Source: HXMU1420-13 sp024742815
Lineage (GTDB): Bacteria; Bacteroidota; Rhodothermia; Balneolales; Balneolaceae
Length of the DNA stretch: 64,000 nucleotides
Assembly: GCA_024742815.1 (NCBI GenBank)
Contig: JANSXX010000004.1
Location: forward strand, 124,001-188,000
Direction of reading: 5' to 3'
Position numbers and translations under genes: made by a program. How positions within the stretch are numbered: position 1 is the stretch's first letter; each line of letters begins with the position of its first letter. The notes below the pieces were generated by a model. It was given only the letters and a program-made list of their open reading frames with translations. It was not told where the DNA came from and searched no databases. Of the stretch, positions 30,322-39,744 are shown in pieces.

Positions 30322-31810
30322 GAACAGACAAAATATCGGGCAAAGTTTACAACAAGGGATGCAGCAAAAGCTGTCGCCCCAACAGTTGCAGTACATCAAA
30401 TTACTGCAATTGAACACCATCGCTTTGGAACAGCGCATCAAAGAAGAGATGGAAATGAATCCGATTCTCGAAGAAGGGGACCAAAGCCTGCAAAATGAAC
30501 TTACTGAGATCGAAGAGTCATCCCCTGAAAAAGAAGAAGCACTCGAAAGCTTAGATGAGCACGAAGTAGATTGGGACGATTTCGATGAAAATACCGATTA
30601 CGATGGCGAAACGTATTCAACACCAAGAAATCCTGATTTGGATGAATGGCGCGATCTTCCGAACGAGTATGAGGTAACGCTACTCGAAGAGCTTGAGCAG
30701 CAGGTTTCCTTATTGGATTTAAACGAAGAAGAAGAGCTGATTGCTGATCAGATTTTGGGTTCATTGGATGAAGACGGGTATTTCCGGCGCGAATTAATTG
30801 CCGTGGCAGACAATATCACTTTCAATCATGGGGTGTTTATTGAAGAAGACGATGTAGAAGCGGTGCGAAAAAAAATACAGCTGCTTGATCCGATTGGGAT
30901 TGCATCCCGCGATTTACAAGACTGTTTATTAGTACAACTCAAACACGCTGATGAAGATTTACCCGGACGTTCACTCGCTATTCGTATAGTTCGAGATGCA
31001 TGGAATGCCTTCGAGAAAAAGCATTTTAAAAAGCTGATTCAGCGTCTTAATACCGACGAAGAAGCCCTTAAAGAAGCCTTTGAGGCAATACGACACATGG
31101 ATCCACGTCCGGGTGCAGTTAGTGATGGATTGGAGGAAACTCAAAATTACATTGAACCGGATTTTGAAGTGTATTGGCGAGGGGCCAATCAAACAGATAG
31201 CGGAAAAGGGGAGTTTGTGATTTCGTTGAACCAACGGAATGCTCCTCAGCTGAAGATTTCTCCCGAGTACACGCAAATGTGGGAAGAGATAAAACGCCGA
31301 AAAGAAAAGCCCGATGCACAAACTCAACAGTTTATGCGCACTAAGATTGATTCGGCGAATTGGTTTATCGAATCGATTAAGCAGCGTCAAAATACTTTAA
31401 TGAATGTGATGAAAACCATTGTGGCTTTGCAGGAAGAGTTTTTCAAATTCGGGGATGGCTTAAAGCCCATGATTTTGAAAGATGTAGCAGAACGTATTGG
31501 GATGGACATTTCAACCATATCGCGGGTTGTAAATGGGAAATACGTTCAAACGAACTTTGGAGTCTATGAACTCAAATATTTCTTCAATGAAGGATTGACG
31601 ACCGAAAGCGGGGAAGAGGTAAGTAATCGTGAAGTAAAAAACATATTGCAAACCATCATCGATAACGAGGACAAGAGAAATCCATTAAGCGATCAGGCAT
31701 TAGCTGATAAATTAAACGAAAAAGGCTACAATATCGCACGACGAACAGTGAGTAAATACCGCGAGCAACTTAACGAGCCTGTAGCACGATTACGCAAGCA
31801 GATTATTTGA
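30314..31810 (+). CDS. rpoN: RNA polymerase sigma-54 factor
   Basis: A 498-residue alternative sigma factor. Region I is Gln/Leu-rich (QSLQQGMQQKLSPQQLQYIKL). A long acidic region II (about 55-115) is followed by the core-binding region, the helix-turn-helix around ISTISRVVNGKYVQTNFGVYELKYFF, and the RpoN box ARRTVSKYRE (475-484) that reads the -24 element. No enhancer-binding protein is encoded nearby. A sigma-54-like site upstream raises the possibility of autoregulation. Confidence 0.96.
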   Translation: MLKNRQNIGQSLQQGMQQKLSPQQLQYIKLLQLNTIALEQRIKEEMEMNPILEEGDQSLQNELTEIEESSPEKEEALESLDEHEVDWDDFDENTDYDGETYSTPRNPDLDEWRDLPNEYEVTLLEELEQQVSLLDLNEEEELIADQILGSLDEDGYFRRELIAVADNITFNHGVFIEEDDVEAVRKKIQLLDPIGIASRDLQDCLLVQLKHADEDLPGRSLAIRIVRDAWNAFEKKHFKKLIQRLNTDEEALKEAFEAIRHMDPRPGAVSDGLEETQNYIEPDFEVYWRGANQTDSGKGEFVISLNQRNAPQLKISPEYTQMWEEIKRRKEKPDAQTQQFMRTKIDSANWFIESIKQRQNTLMNVMKTIVALQEEFFKFGDGLKPMILKDVAERIGMDISTISRVVNGKYVQTNFGVYELKYFFNEGLTTESGEEVSNREVKNILQTIIDNEDKRNPLSDQALADKLNEKGYNIARRTVSKYREQLNEPVARLRKQII

Positions 31811-31883
31811 GCAAGTACTCCATCTATTGGGCGAATGCTCGGTTAAGGGTTTTGGTGATGCGCAGTTTGATTAATAAATCGAA

Positions 31884-31998
31884 GTCATTCCCACAAGGGG
31901 AATCTGATGCATTTTACTAATATCTAAGCTAAATCAACGATCTAGATCCCTGCCACACTTTCGTTAAAACTACTGTGCGCTTGCTCCGCAGGGATGAC
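31884..31998. repeat. MITE/REP-like palindromic element
   Basis: The ends are GTCATTCCC (31884-31892) and GGGATGAC (31991-31998), near-perfect inverted copies. Inside are a hairpin ATTCCC/GGGAAT at the left and ATCCCTGC/GCAGGGAT (31946-31953, 31988-31995) at the right. GTCATTCCC...GGGAAT elements are a frequent class of dispersed intergenic repeats. The flanks of this 319-bp spacer (31811-32129) hold nothing else recognisable. Confidence 0.6.
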
Positions 31999-32129
31999 AA
32001 TAGGGGGTTACTCTGTAAACCATCACACCGACTTCGACGAAATGGTGGTGGGCAACTCAAAGAGATTGATTACGACGCAGAGCATCGAAATCAGAAATAA
32101 AAAACAAGTAAATCCTATAATCAATAAAA

Positions 32130-33032
32130 TCAAGGTCTAAAACCTATGATTCTTTCATACTCCTTAATCAACTGCTCCCTTACCGGAATTCCTTTTTCAT
32201 AAATTGCTTGTTGGGCTTCCAGGTATTCCTTTCGTCCGGTTTCGGTTTCAATTTTGATGGGTTCCAAGCCATGTTCGCGTAAATCGTAGGGACTTGCTTT
32301 CATGTCAAACTCACGAGCTTCACAGGCAAGTTTGAAGGCTGCAAATACAGAATCAGACGAAATCCACGGAAAGCCTTTGAACGCCCATTTGTATAAATCC
32401 ATATTCGAGTGGATGCATCCCGGTTGCTCCATATCTGCAAAGTTTTCGCGAGATAGCGTGTGTTTGTTTAACGGTACAGCTTCGGGAGTGAAAAAACGAA
32501 AGGCATCAAAATGAGTGCAAACTAAAGGTCGGGATTCAACGAATTCGGCAAGTTCTTTGTCATCCATTCGAAGTGGAACTTGTCCATGGCGGATTTCTTC
32601 AGATTTGTACACCATCGCCCACTCGTGCATTCCAAAACAACCAAAAGCAGGGCGGCGATCTCGGGTGCTTTTCAAAAGATATAGTATCCAGTTGAAAGAT
32701 TTGAGTCGCTTTTCTGGAATGGATTTTGATGTCAAAAAGGCGATTTCGTATTCAAATTCCCATATTTTTAATGGCGGTAACTCGTCAATTTGGTCGAATT
32801 CGAGACCAGCGTCAATACCGGGGCTCCATTTTTTTAGCCAAGAAGGACGAAATGGATAATACTCAAACAGGAAATCCATCACCGGTTGTTTTATGCCCCG
32901 GCTCCTTTTTTCTAAATAACCATCGATCAACAATGAAACCTCTTGCTGGTGCGCAGCTTCTCTCTTCTTCCAGGCTGATCTTGAATATTGAGTTGTAATA
33001 TAGTTTGGTAAATCTACGATGTTCGACTGCAT
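32130..33032 (-). CDS. Conserved protein of the family often labelled '3-methyladenine DNA glycosylase'
   Basis: A 300-residue soluble protein. Strong blocks FGCFGMHEWAMVYKSEEIRH, CTHFDAFRFFTPEAVPLN, EQPGCIHSNMDLYKWAFKG and ASPYDLREHG.. are diagnostic of a family carried in databases under the glycosylase name. I see no Tag, AlkA or AAG motif, so I treat the name as unproven. Conserved His and Asp residues suggest a metal-binding or catalytic centre. The start is the ATG at 33032; an in-frame GTG five codons earlier is less likely. It is divergent from the thioredoxin-like gene. Confidence 0.75.
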   Translation of the reverse strand: MQSNIVDLPNYITTQYSRSAWKKREAAHQQEVSLLIDGYLEKRSRGIKQPVMDFLFEYYPFRPSWLKKWSPGIDAGLEFDQIDELPPLKIWEFEYEIAFLTSKSIPEKRLKSFNWILYLLKSTRDRRPAFGCFGMHEWAMVYKSEEIRHGQVPLRMDDKELAEFVESRPLVCTHFDAFRFFTPEAVPLNKHTLSRENFADMEQPGCIHSNMDLYKWAFKGFPWISSDSVFAAFKLACEAREFDMKASPYDLREHGLEPIKIETETGRKEYLEAQQAIYEKGIPVREQLIKEYERIIGFRP

Positions 33033-33141
33033 AGCCAAAGATAACACTTTGTTGAACTATCATCATTATTGAACAAATCAATCATTTGAGTTGAAAGGGG
33101 TTCGTAACTTATTGGCCTATTATTATTTAATCGGTTTGGCC

Positions 33142-33762
33142 ATGTCTACTATTAAAGAATCAGTTATTACCCATAAAATTATTGAAGAAGCCTTAGAGTA
33201 TGAAGCTTTTAATTTGCTCACCAATAAATTGTTTGATGAAAGTCGCACAACGAATGATGATAACTCTGAGAGAATGTTGGAATACACTAAGTTGAACATT
33301 CAACGAACCAACAGAATCGATAAAAGAGGTGTTATTCGCGAAGATATCCAATCGTTGATCGGGCAAATCAGCGGAAACCAAATATGGTTGGTGATAACGG
33401 AGGGTTGGTGTGGGGATTCTGCCCAAATCCTGCCCTACATTAAAAAAATGACTGATTTCGCTGAGAATATTGAATTGAAGATAATCCTGCGCGACAAATA
33501 TCCCGAAGTAATGGATGCCTTTTTAACTGACGGTAAAAGTCGATCTATCCCAAAGGTAATTGTTTTAGATGCTCAAACTCTTGAAGTACTCGGCGAGTGG
33601 GGACCAAGACCTGCTCAAGTGCAAAAAAAATATCTATCAGACAAAGCTGATCCCGAAATTGGCGCTAAGCTTGCTTCTCAAAATCTGCACACTTTTTATG
33701 CTAAAGATAAAGGAGCGTTGATTCAGGATGACTTTAAAATGTTGCTTGAATCACTGACATAA
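33142..33762 (+). CDS. Thioredoxin-family protein (CGDS active site)
   Basis: A 206-residue thioredoxin-fold protein. ITEGWCGDSAQILPY replaces the CGPC pair with CGDS, so only one redox Cys is present; RSIPKVIVLD is the cis-proline loop. Such proteins occur widely in Bacteroidota with no known partner. The ATG at 33142 (MSTIKES) is preferred to one 51 nt earlier. A bidirectional terminator follows. Confidence 0.85.
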   Translation: MSTIKESVITHKIIEEALEYEAFNLLTNKLFDESRTTNDDNSERMLEYTKLNIQRTNRIDKRGVIREDIQSLIGQISGNQIWLVITEGWCGDSAQILPYIKKMTDFAENIELKIILRDKYPEVMDAFLTDGKSRSIPKVIVLDAQTLEVLGEWGPRPAQVQKKYLSDKADPEIGAKLASQNLHTFYAKDKGALIQDDFKMLLESLT

Positions 33763-33764
33763 AA

Positions 33765-33788
33765 AAAGGCAGCGAAGTTGCTGCCTTT
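33765..33788. terminator. Bidirectional terminator
   Basis: AAAGGCAGC/GCTGCCTTT, a perfect 9-bp stem with a GAAGTT loop, lies between convergent genes with an A-run on the left and T-rich DNA on the right. Confidence 0.85.
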
Positions 33789-33797
33789 GTGAGATTT

Positions 33798-36623
33798 TTA
33801 TTTGATTAGCGTCATCGTTTTTGTTTGCCTGAATGGGTTTCCTCCATTTTGAGGAACAGCCTCTAATTGATAGAGATAAGTTCCGCTGGCAAGGCTCGAT
33901 GCATCAAATGTAGCAGTAAAGGAACCGGCTGCCAATTGACGGTTTGAATAAATTTCAGCTACTTTCCTTCCGTTTAGGTCAAATACGGTCAAATTCACTG
34001 TCGAATTAGATGGAAGATTGAACGTAATATTTGTGGTTGGATTAAACGGGTTTGGGAAATTCTGATTTAATGCAAAATCGGAAGGCTGGTCGTTTTCCGG
34101 TAATTCTAACTCATTTGAAACGGCGGTGCCAATTTTCCCAACAAATAAACCACGGCCATGAGTACCAACAGCTAGAGTTTGGTCTGATCGACGATAATCA
34201 AGTGAGGAAACAATCGCATTTCCAATTTTATCTTCGGCAACTCTTGTCCAAGTTGTCTGTGAACCATTCAATTGATCGGTGTAGTACAATCCAACACTCG
34301 TTCCTACAAAATAAAAGGTTCCATTTTCATTAGTTACAGCAATTGCACCAGATCGAATAGATGGACCGTCATCACCGGCTAAGTTTCCTTCAATGTCTGT
34401 CCAGTTGGAGCCGGCATCGGTGCTATGCCAAATACTTTTAACTCCATAATTCGACATTACCACCATTAATTCATCGCCATTATCAGGATTTACTGCGATA
34501 TCATTTACATAAGATCCGCTTGATGCATTGGCAATTACGATGTTTTCATCGCCGTTGTTAGCGGTTAAATCGTCTACCTTTTTGATAAATGGGATTTGAA
34601 CATCCACAGCATCGGAAGAGCCATAATAAAGTCTACCTGCAGGATTGCTGCTGCTGAATGATACTGCAGTAATTTCATGATTTTCGGTGCCGGAGTCTAA
34701 ATCCGTGCGATCCGTCCAACCTTCAGACGTTCCGTCGGAGTTTGAAGTATTTCTCGTTAAGGTTAAAAGCTGATCATTCACCCATAATCGGTCAAAAGCC
34801 GGATACACCATAAAATTTTCGTCTGATGGATTTACAGCATATGGATGAATAAACTGTTGATCTACTGCACCCAATGGAGAGATATATGAGAAATTAGTTA
34901 AATCGGTTCCAGCGTAATCAAATTTTAGCAAAAACCCATTTTGAGATGAAGTAACTGCAAAATTATTTCCTAAATAAGTATGCGCGCCATCACCTGAAGA
35001 AGCATCTACCGATAAACTTGATTGCCCATCAAAATCAAAAATAAAGTACGGTGTACCATTATCCTGAGTACCACCACCAATGCGTCCATCGTCTGCATCG
35101 GGGTGAATCGAAACTGTATAAAACTGAGTTACATTGTAACCTTGATCCAAATCAACCCAAACCACTGGAGTTGCGGTAATGTCGTTGGTTAAACTTAAAC
35201 CGCCATCGTGAGCGCTTATCGCTTTGTTAGGATTTTCCGGATAGAAAATTAAGTTGTGCTGGTCGGGGTGGTGGCTTGGAAACTGGCTGATATCATTGTC
35301 AAAGTCGTAGCCACCTACCCAAAACTTAGGTCCTTCGCCAGGTAAGGATTTCCCTTGGTTGTCAGAAACAGGAGGATTACTGAATCCGGAAGTAGAACGG
35401 AATAAATTTGTTCCACCTACAAATACTAAATTCGGATTGGTTGGATGTACCTTCACCATCAGATTGTAGCCACCTTGAGGATCTAAATCACCCACAGGTT
35501 CACCAAATGTAGGAATTCCACCGGTTCTATCGCTCGTTTGCACATTAAAAGGCTCACTGATATCAAATCGGTGCAAGTCCATTCCCTCAGGTCCTGAACC
35601 GGTATCGGTTAGCACATAAAATACATCAGGATCCGATTCGGAAACACCAATTACACTACGATTTCCATTATTTGGAAATGAACCGGGTGTTACATCCGAC
35701 CAACTGATTCCATCATCGGTTGATACATACACGCCGGGATCAAAAGTTTGTTCAACACCTTGAAATGCCGTAGATAAAACAGCAATTACAGTACCATTTT
35801 TATTAACAACTACATCCGACCACACATGGTTGTTAACTTCACCTAATGCGTGAATGGAGGAGGCAAAATCGTTGGTGGTTCGGTAAATCCCCAATGCATT
35901 ACTAGCAAAAAAGATCGTTCCTGTTGTCGGGCTGATTGCGAGATTTACGATAAAGTCGTGTCTTGAATTAAATGCAGTATCACTATCTCTAGTAGTTTCG
36001 ATCTGAGACCAAGTTTCGCCGTTATCTTCTGATTTAAAAATACCGGAGCCATAGAAACTTGCACCGGTTGCTCCCGCAGAACCGAAAAATTCTCCGGTTG
36101 AGTAATACCAATTATCCGGCGCTGTTGGGTCTTGAACTAAGGCCGTAACACCAAGATGGCTGTTGAGATCAGTTTTTTTACTCCAGGTTTGTCCACCATT
36201 GGTGGATTTCCAAATTCCACCTGAAGCTCCCCCGGCAATAATGATGTCAGAATTGCGAGAGTCCATAGCCAACGCACGTGTTCTACCTCCAACGTCATTT
36301 GGGCCTACTTCTTTCCATTCAAATAAGTCGTTAACGGCCTTTCTTCTGTTCGGCTGTTCCTGGCTTAGTTTTTCAGCAAAAGCAATCTCCCGGGCGTGTA
36401 TACCATCCGGGATTTTCCCTAATTCGGGATCTTTGAGCATTTTATGGAAATACTCGGCTCTATCTTTTTGGGTGGTTTCCTTACTGATGATGGTGGGATT
36501 CTTTACAAAAGAATCGCCGCCAGATTGGCTAGTCGTTGTTTGTAAGTTTGTGCTGGTTGCTAAATAAAGCGTTCCTGCAACCCCTAAAGCCACAAAAACA
36601 GCAAAGGTGATGATTTTTTTCAT
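33798..36623 (-). CDS. Secreted sortilin-like beta-propeller protein with type IX sorting domain
   Basis: A 941-residue exported protein. The ATG at 36623 gives the signal-anchor MKKIITFAVFVALGVAGTLY and avoids overlap with the upstream lipoprotein. Many Asp-box/BNR repeats (KSTNGGQTWS, KSEDNGETWS, VSTDDGISWS, HSTDAGSNWTD) build one or two VPS10-like propellers. The C-terminus (FALNQNFPNPFNPTTNITF, ending MTLIK) is a type A sorting domain for type IX secretion and surface attachment. Domains of this kind bind glycans or proteins. Adjacent to a small lipoprotein on the same strand, 15 bp away. Confidence 0.88.
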   Translation of the reverse strand: MKKIITFAVFVALGVAGTLYLATSTNLQTTTSQSGGDSFVKNPTIISKETTQKDRAEYFHKMLKDPELGKIPDGIHAREIAFAEKLSQEQPNRRKAVNDLFEWKEVGPNDVGGRTRALAMDSRNSDIIIAGGASGGIWKSTNGGQTWSKKTDLNSHLGVTALVQDPTAPDNWYYSTGEFFGSAGATGASFYGSGIFKSEDNGETWSQIETTRDSDTAFNSRHDFIVNLAISPTTGTIFFASNALGIYRTTNDFASSIHALGEVNNHVWSDVVVNKNGTVIAVLSTAFQGVEQTFDPGVYVSTDDGISWSDVTPGSFPNNGNRSVIGVSESDPDVFYVLTDTGSGPEGMDLHRFDISEPFNVQTSDRTGGIPTFGEPVGDLDPQGGYNLMVKVHPTNPNLVFVGGTNLFRSTSGFSNPPVSDNQGKSLPGEGPKFWVGGYDFDNDISQFPSHHPDQHNLIFYPENPNKAISAHDGGLSLTNDITATPVVWVDLDQGYNVTQFYTVSIHPDADDGRIGGGTQDNGTPYFIFDFDGQSSLSVDASSGDGAHTYLGNNFAVTSSQNGFLLKFDYAGTDLTNFSYISPLGAVDQQFIHPYAVNPSDENFMVYPAFDRLWVNDQLLTLTRNTSNSDGTSEGWTDRTDLDSGTENHEITAVSFSSSNPAGRLYYGSSDAVDVQIPFIKKVDDLTANNGDENIVIANASSGSYVNDIAVNPDNGDELMVVMSNYGVKSIWHSTDAGSNWTDIEGNLAGDDGPSIRSGAIAVTNENGTFYFVGTSVGLYYTDQLNGSQTTWTRVAEDKIGNAIVSSLDYRRSDQTLAVGTHGRGLFVGKIGTAVSNELELPENDQPSDFALNQNFPNPFNPTTNITFNLPSNSTVNLTVFDLNGRKVAEIYSNRQLAAGSFTATFDASSLASGTYLYQLEAVPQNGGNPFRQTKTMTLIK

Positions 36624-36637
36624 TCTACTTGATGTTA

Positions 36638-37027
36638 TTATTCTGAAATAATTTGTGTTATTGTCCAACTACCGGATCTCATACCCATTCCGGCAGGTTG
36701 CATCGCTACTAGTGCGATAAAAACGTCACTTTCCTGTAGCATCTCTACTTTATCTACAATCGAATCGTGAACATGGAAAGAAACCGGTGCCGACCGACTG
36801 ATTCGATCGGTAGATGCTCCGTATTCGATAACTTCGCGAACAGAAGCTTGAACCATTTCGTCCTCGTAGGCGATGAACTCAAGTTCAACTTTAGCTGATC
36901 CTACCGGGATCGGGATTTGTTTTTCAATACTTTCTGTATCCACGTTGGGCTGTTTTTGTTTGTTGGATGCACATCCTGTTGTTACCCCTATCAACAAGAC
37001 CATCACTAACATGAAATGTATTCGCAT
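36638..37027 (-). CDS. Small lipoprotein
   Basis: A 129-residue lipoprotein (lipobox VTTGC, Cys19) of unknown function. After a short linker it is mainly beta (KVELEFIAYEDEMVQASVREV, SWTITQIISE), with GSAKVELEF and Met/Gly-rich PAGMGMRSGS. It precedes the secreted propeller protein and probably shares its transcript, so a role in its export or anchoring is possible but unproven. Confidence 0.75.
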   Translation of the reverse strand: MRIHFMLVMVLLIGVTTGCASNKQKQPNVDTESIEKQIPIPVGSAKVELEFIAYEDEMVQASVREVIEYGASTDRISRSAPVSFHVHDSIVDKVEMLQESDVFIALVAMQPAGMGMRSGSWTITQIISE

Positions 37028-37116
37028 TAAAGAATGGTTGATTAAATTAATTGTGTAATCAATATGCTAAATTTAACCTTTCAAAACACCTGTAAATTGT
37101 ATAACACATTGTTAAT

Positions 37117-38304
37117 ATGAACACCTTAGATCGATTTAAATCCGTAGTTGCTCAAACCAGTGATGCTCCACTTGGCTTAGAGATTTCACATGCCGAAGGA
37201 GTTCATTTGTATACAACTCAGGGACAACGATTTATCGATTTTATTTCGGGAATAGCTGTGAGCAGTTTAGGGCATCGGCATCCAAAAGTTGTTGAAGCTA
37301 TTCATCAACAGGTTGATAAACATTTACATGTGATGGTGTATGGGGAGTTTATTCAACAACCTCAGCTCGAATTTGCAGAGTTACTAACGGCTCAATTTCC
37401 AGAGCATTTGGAACAAGTGTACTTTGTAAATAGTGGAACCGAAGCCATCGAAGGTGCGCTTAAACTTGCAAAAAAGCATACAAAACGCACTAAATTGGTT
37501 GCCTTCAAAAACAGTTACCATGGCGACACGCATGGTTCGCTATCCGTTACCGGAAGGGATGTGTACCGTGATCCATATTTGCCCTTGTTGCCGGATGTCC
37601 ACTTTCTGGAATTCAATAATTATGAAGGTTTAGATGCAATTGACGACGATACAGCTGCGGTCATAATGGAGCCGATTCAAGGTGAAGGTGGCATTATTCC
37701 CGCTGAATGGAATTGGTTGGCTGAAATCAGAAATCGATGTAACCAAGCTGGAGCGCTGCTGATTTATGATGAAATACAATCGGGATTCGGGCGAACAGGA
37801 GAGCTTTTTGCCTTTCAGCAATATCATATTTGTCCCGACATTCTATGTGTGGCTAAAGCGATGGCAGGAGGAATGCCCATGGGGGGCTTCATTTCGAGTG
37901 CTACTATTTTCGAGAGTTTCATGTATAATCCTCCGCTAAATCACGTAACCACGTTTGGTGGACATCCGGTATGTGCCGCTGCAGCTTTGGCAAATTTGAA
38001 AGAATTGCTTTCCGGGGATTATTTAGAACGTGCTTCCATCATCGAAAAGAAAATAAAAGAAACGCTGGTTGGGCCCGGAATCGTTGAGGTACGTGGAAAA
38101 GGAGCAATGTTGGGGTTGCAATTGGAATCTCGAGAACTCACACAGCAAGTTGTAGAAGAATGTTTCGAACAGGGAATTTTACTTGGATGGACATTGCATT
38201 CAAACACATTAATTCGACTTGCTCCACCACTAATTACCGATGATGAAACATTATCTACCGTGATGGATAAGATCACGGAGAGTATCCAACGAAATTATAA
38301 ATAA
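37117..38304 (+). CDS. Class III aminotransferase (ornithine/GABA type)
   Basis: A 395-residue PLP-dependent enzyme. LLIYDEIQSGFGRTG carries the cofactor Asp and CVAKAMAGG the Schiff-base Lys247. Substrates in this fold are omega-amino groups (acetylornithine, ornithine, 4-aminobutyrate). The neighbouring succinate-semialdehyde dehydrogenase gene, only 5 bp downstream, favours 4-aminobutyrate transamination to succinic semialdehyde, though acetylornithine aminotransferase is not excluded. Confidence 0.85.
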   Translation: MNTLDRFKSVVAQTSDAPLGLEISHAEGVHLYTTQGQRFIDFISGIAVSSLGHRHPKVVEAIHQQVDKHLHVMVYGEFIQQPQLEFAELLTAQFPEHLEQVYFVNSGTEAIEGALKLAKKHTKRTKLVAFKNSYHGDTHGSLSVTGRDVYRDPYLPLLPDVHFLEFNNYEGLDAIDDDTAAVIMEPIQGEGGIIPAEWNWLAEIRNRCNQAGALLIYDEIQSGFGRTGELFAFQQYHICPDILCVAKAMAGGMPMGGFISSATIFESFMYNPPLNHVTTFGGHPVCAAAALANLKELLSGDYLERASIIEKKIKETLVGPGIVEVRGKGAMLGLQLESRELTQQVVEECFEQGILLGWTLHSNTLIRLAPPLITDDETLSTVMDKITESIQRNYK

Positions 38305-38309
38305 ATAAT

Positions 38310-39674
38310 ATGTTACAGACGATTAATCCTGCCACCAACGAATTAGTAGGAGAATACAGAGAACACAGTTTTGAAGAAGTTGAACTGTTTATTCAAGAAG
38401 CAAATATTGCACAAAATGAATGGAAAACTACGAGTTTTGAATACAGAAAAAGTTTACTGAGTAAACTTGCAGATCTGCTTGAAGAGAAAAAGGAAGTTTT
38501 AGCCGAGCTCATGGCCGAAGAAATGGGGAAACCACTGAAGCAGGGTGTTGGAGAAATCGAAAAATGTGCTTGGCTATGCAGGTATTATTCCAAGAATGCA
38601 GAAGGTTTTCTAAAAAATGAACAGGTTGAAACCGATGCTTCGGCAAGTTATGTGGCTTTTGAACCGCTTGGAGTGGTTCTTTCAATCATGCCCTGGAATT
38701 TCCCTTTCTGGCAGGTATTACGATTTGGTGCCCCGGCATTGATGGCTGGCAACGGAGTAATTTTGAAGCACTCAGAAAATACCACGGGTTGTGCATTGGC
38801 CATCGAGCAAATCATCCATGAAGCTGGTTATCCCAAAGAGCTGTTTCGCACTATTGTTGTGGATAAAGACAATATGAAGCCAGTAGTACAGCATGATGGA
38901 ATTGCAGCCATCACCTTAACAGGAAGTACACGAGCAGGGAAAATTGTTGCTGCACAAGCCGGAGAAGTGCTCAAAAAAACCGTACTGGAATTAGGCGGCT
39001 CCGATCCTTACTTGATTTTAGAGGATGCAGATCTTGAATTAGCAGCCAAAGTTTGTGCTCAATCCCGTTTAATCAACAGCGGACAAAGTTGCGTTGCAGC
39101 CAAACGATTTATTGTAGTAGAGTCGGTGTATAATGAATTTCTGAAACTCTTTCGTGAAGAACTAAATTCGAGAAAAGTGGGTGATCCAACTCACGATGAG
39201 ACCGACATTGGACCAATGGCTCGTGAAGATTTACGGGATGTACTTCATCGACAGGTAGAAGAATCGGTAAAAGCCGGTGCAAACTTAGAATTTGGTGGAA
39301 ATCTTCCAACAGGAGAAGGAGCTTTTTATCCGGTTACCTTACTAACAAATGTTAGCTCAGGAATGCCTGCCTATCACGAAGAATTATTCGGTCCGGTTGC
39401 CGCTGTTATAAAAGTGGCCGACGAAACCGAAGCAATTGCCGTTGCCAATGATACCAATTATGGGTTGGGCGCTGCCGTATTTTCGAAGAATAGTGAACGA
39501 GCGGAAAAGATAGCAGCAAAGAAACTGAATGCAGGATGCTGTTTTGTAAATACATTAGTTAAATCTGATCCGCGATTACCTTTCGGTGGAATTAAAGATT
39601 CGGGTTATGGCCGTGAGCTCAGTCTGTTCGGGATACGAGAGTTTGTGAACATAAAAACGGTGTGGGTGGAGTGA
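38310..39674 (+). CDS. Succinate-semialdehyde dehydrogenase
   Basis: A 454-residue NAD(P)-dependent aldehyde dehydrogenase. Rossmann signature MPWNFPFWQVLRFGAPAL, catalytic Glu in LELGGSDPYL and nucleophile Cys261 in SGQSCVAAKRF place it near GabD/Sad enzymes, which oxidise succinic semialdehyde to succinate. It follows the aminotransferase closely and completes a two-step GABA-to-succinate route. The Kgd-type enzyme at 48847-52482 could also feed succinic semialdehyde to it. Confidence 0.9.
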   Translation: MLQTINPATNELVGEYREHSFEEVELFIQEANIAQNEWKTTSFEYRKSLLSKLADLLEEKKEVLAELMAEEMGKPLKQGVGEIEKCAWLCRYYSKNAEGFLKNEQVETDASASYVAFEPLGVVLSIMPWNFPFWQVLRFGAPALMAGNGVILKHSENTTGCALAIEQIIHEAGYPKELFRTIVVDKDNMKPVVQHDGIAAITLTGSTRAGKIVAAQAGEVLKKTVLELGGSDPYLILEDADLELAAKVCAQSRLINSGQSCVAAKRFIVVESVYNEFLKLFREELNSRKVGDPTHDETDIGPMAREDLRDVLHRQVEESVKAGANLEFGGNLPTGEGAFYPVTLLTNVSSGMPAYHEELFGPVAAVIKVADETEAIAVANDTNYGLGAAVFSKNSERAEKIAAKKLNAGCCFVNTLVKSDPRLPFGGIKDSGYGRELSLFGIREFVNIKTVWVE

Positions 39675-39680
39675 GATGGA

Positions 39681-39715
39681 AATGAAAAATGCAAAATTTA
39701 AAATTTTAAATGACT
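39681..39715. repeat. Heptamer repeat block
   Basis: Five 7-mers in register (AATGAAA, AATGCAA, AATTTAA, AATTTTA, AATGACT) lie in the convergent spacer after the dehydrogenase gene. Confidence 0.8.
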
Positions 39716-39744
39716 TCTATTAGCTAAGGATTGTTAATCAATTT

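Noticed and set aside
32130..33032. True DNA glycosylase
   Set aside because: Conserved blocks match the database family of that name, but no Tag, AlkA or AAG catalytic motif is visible.
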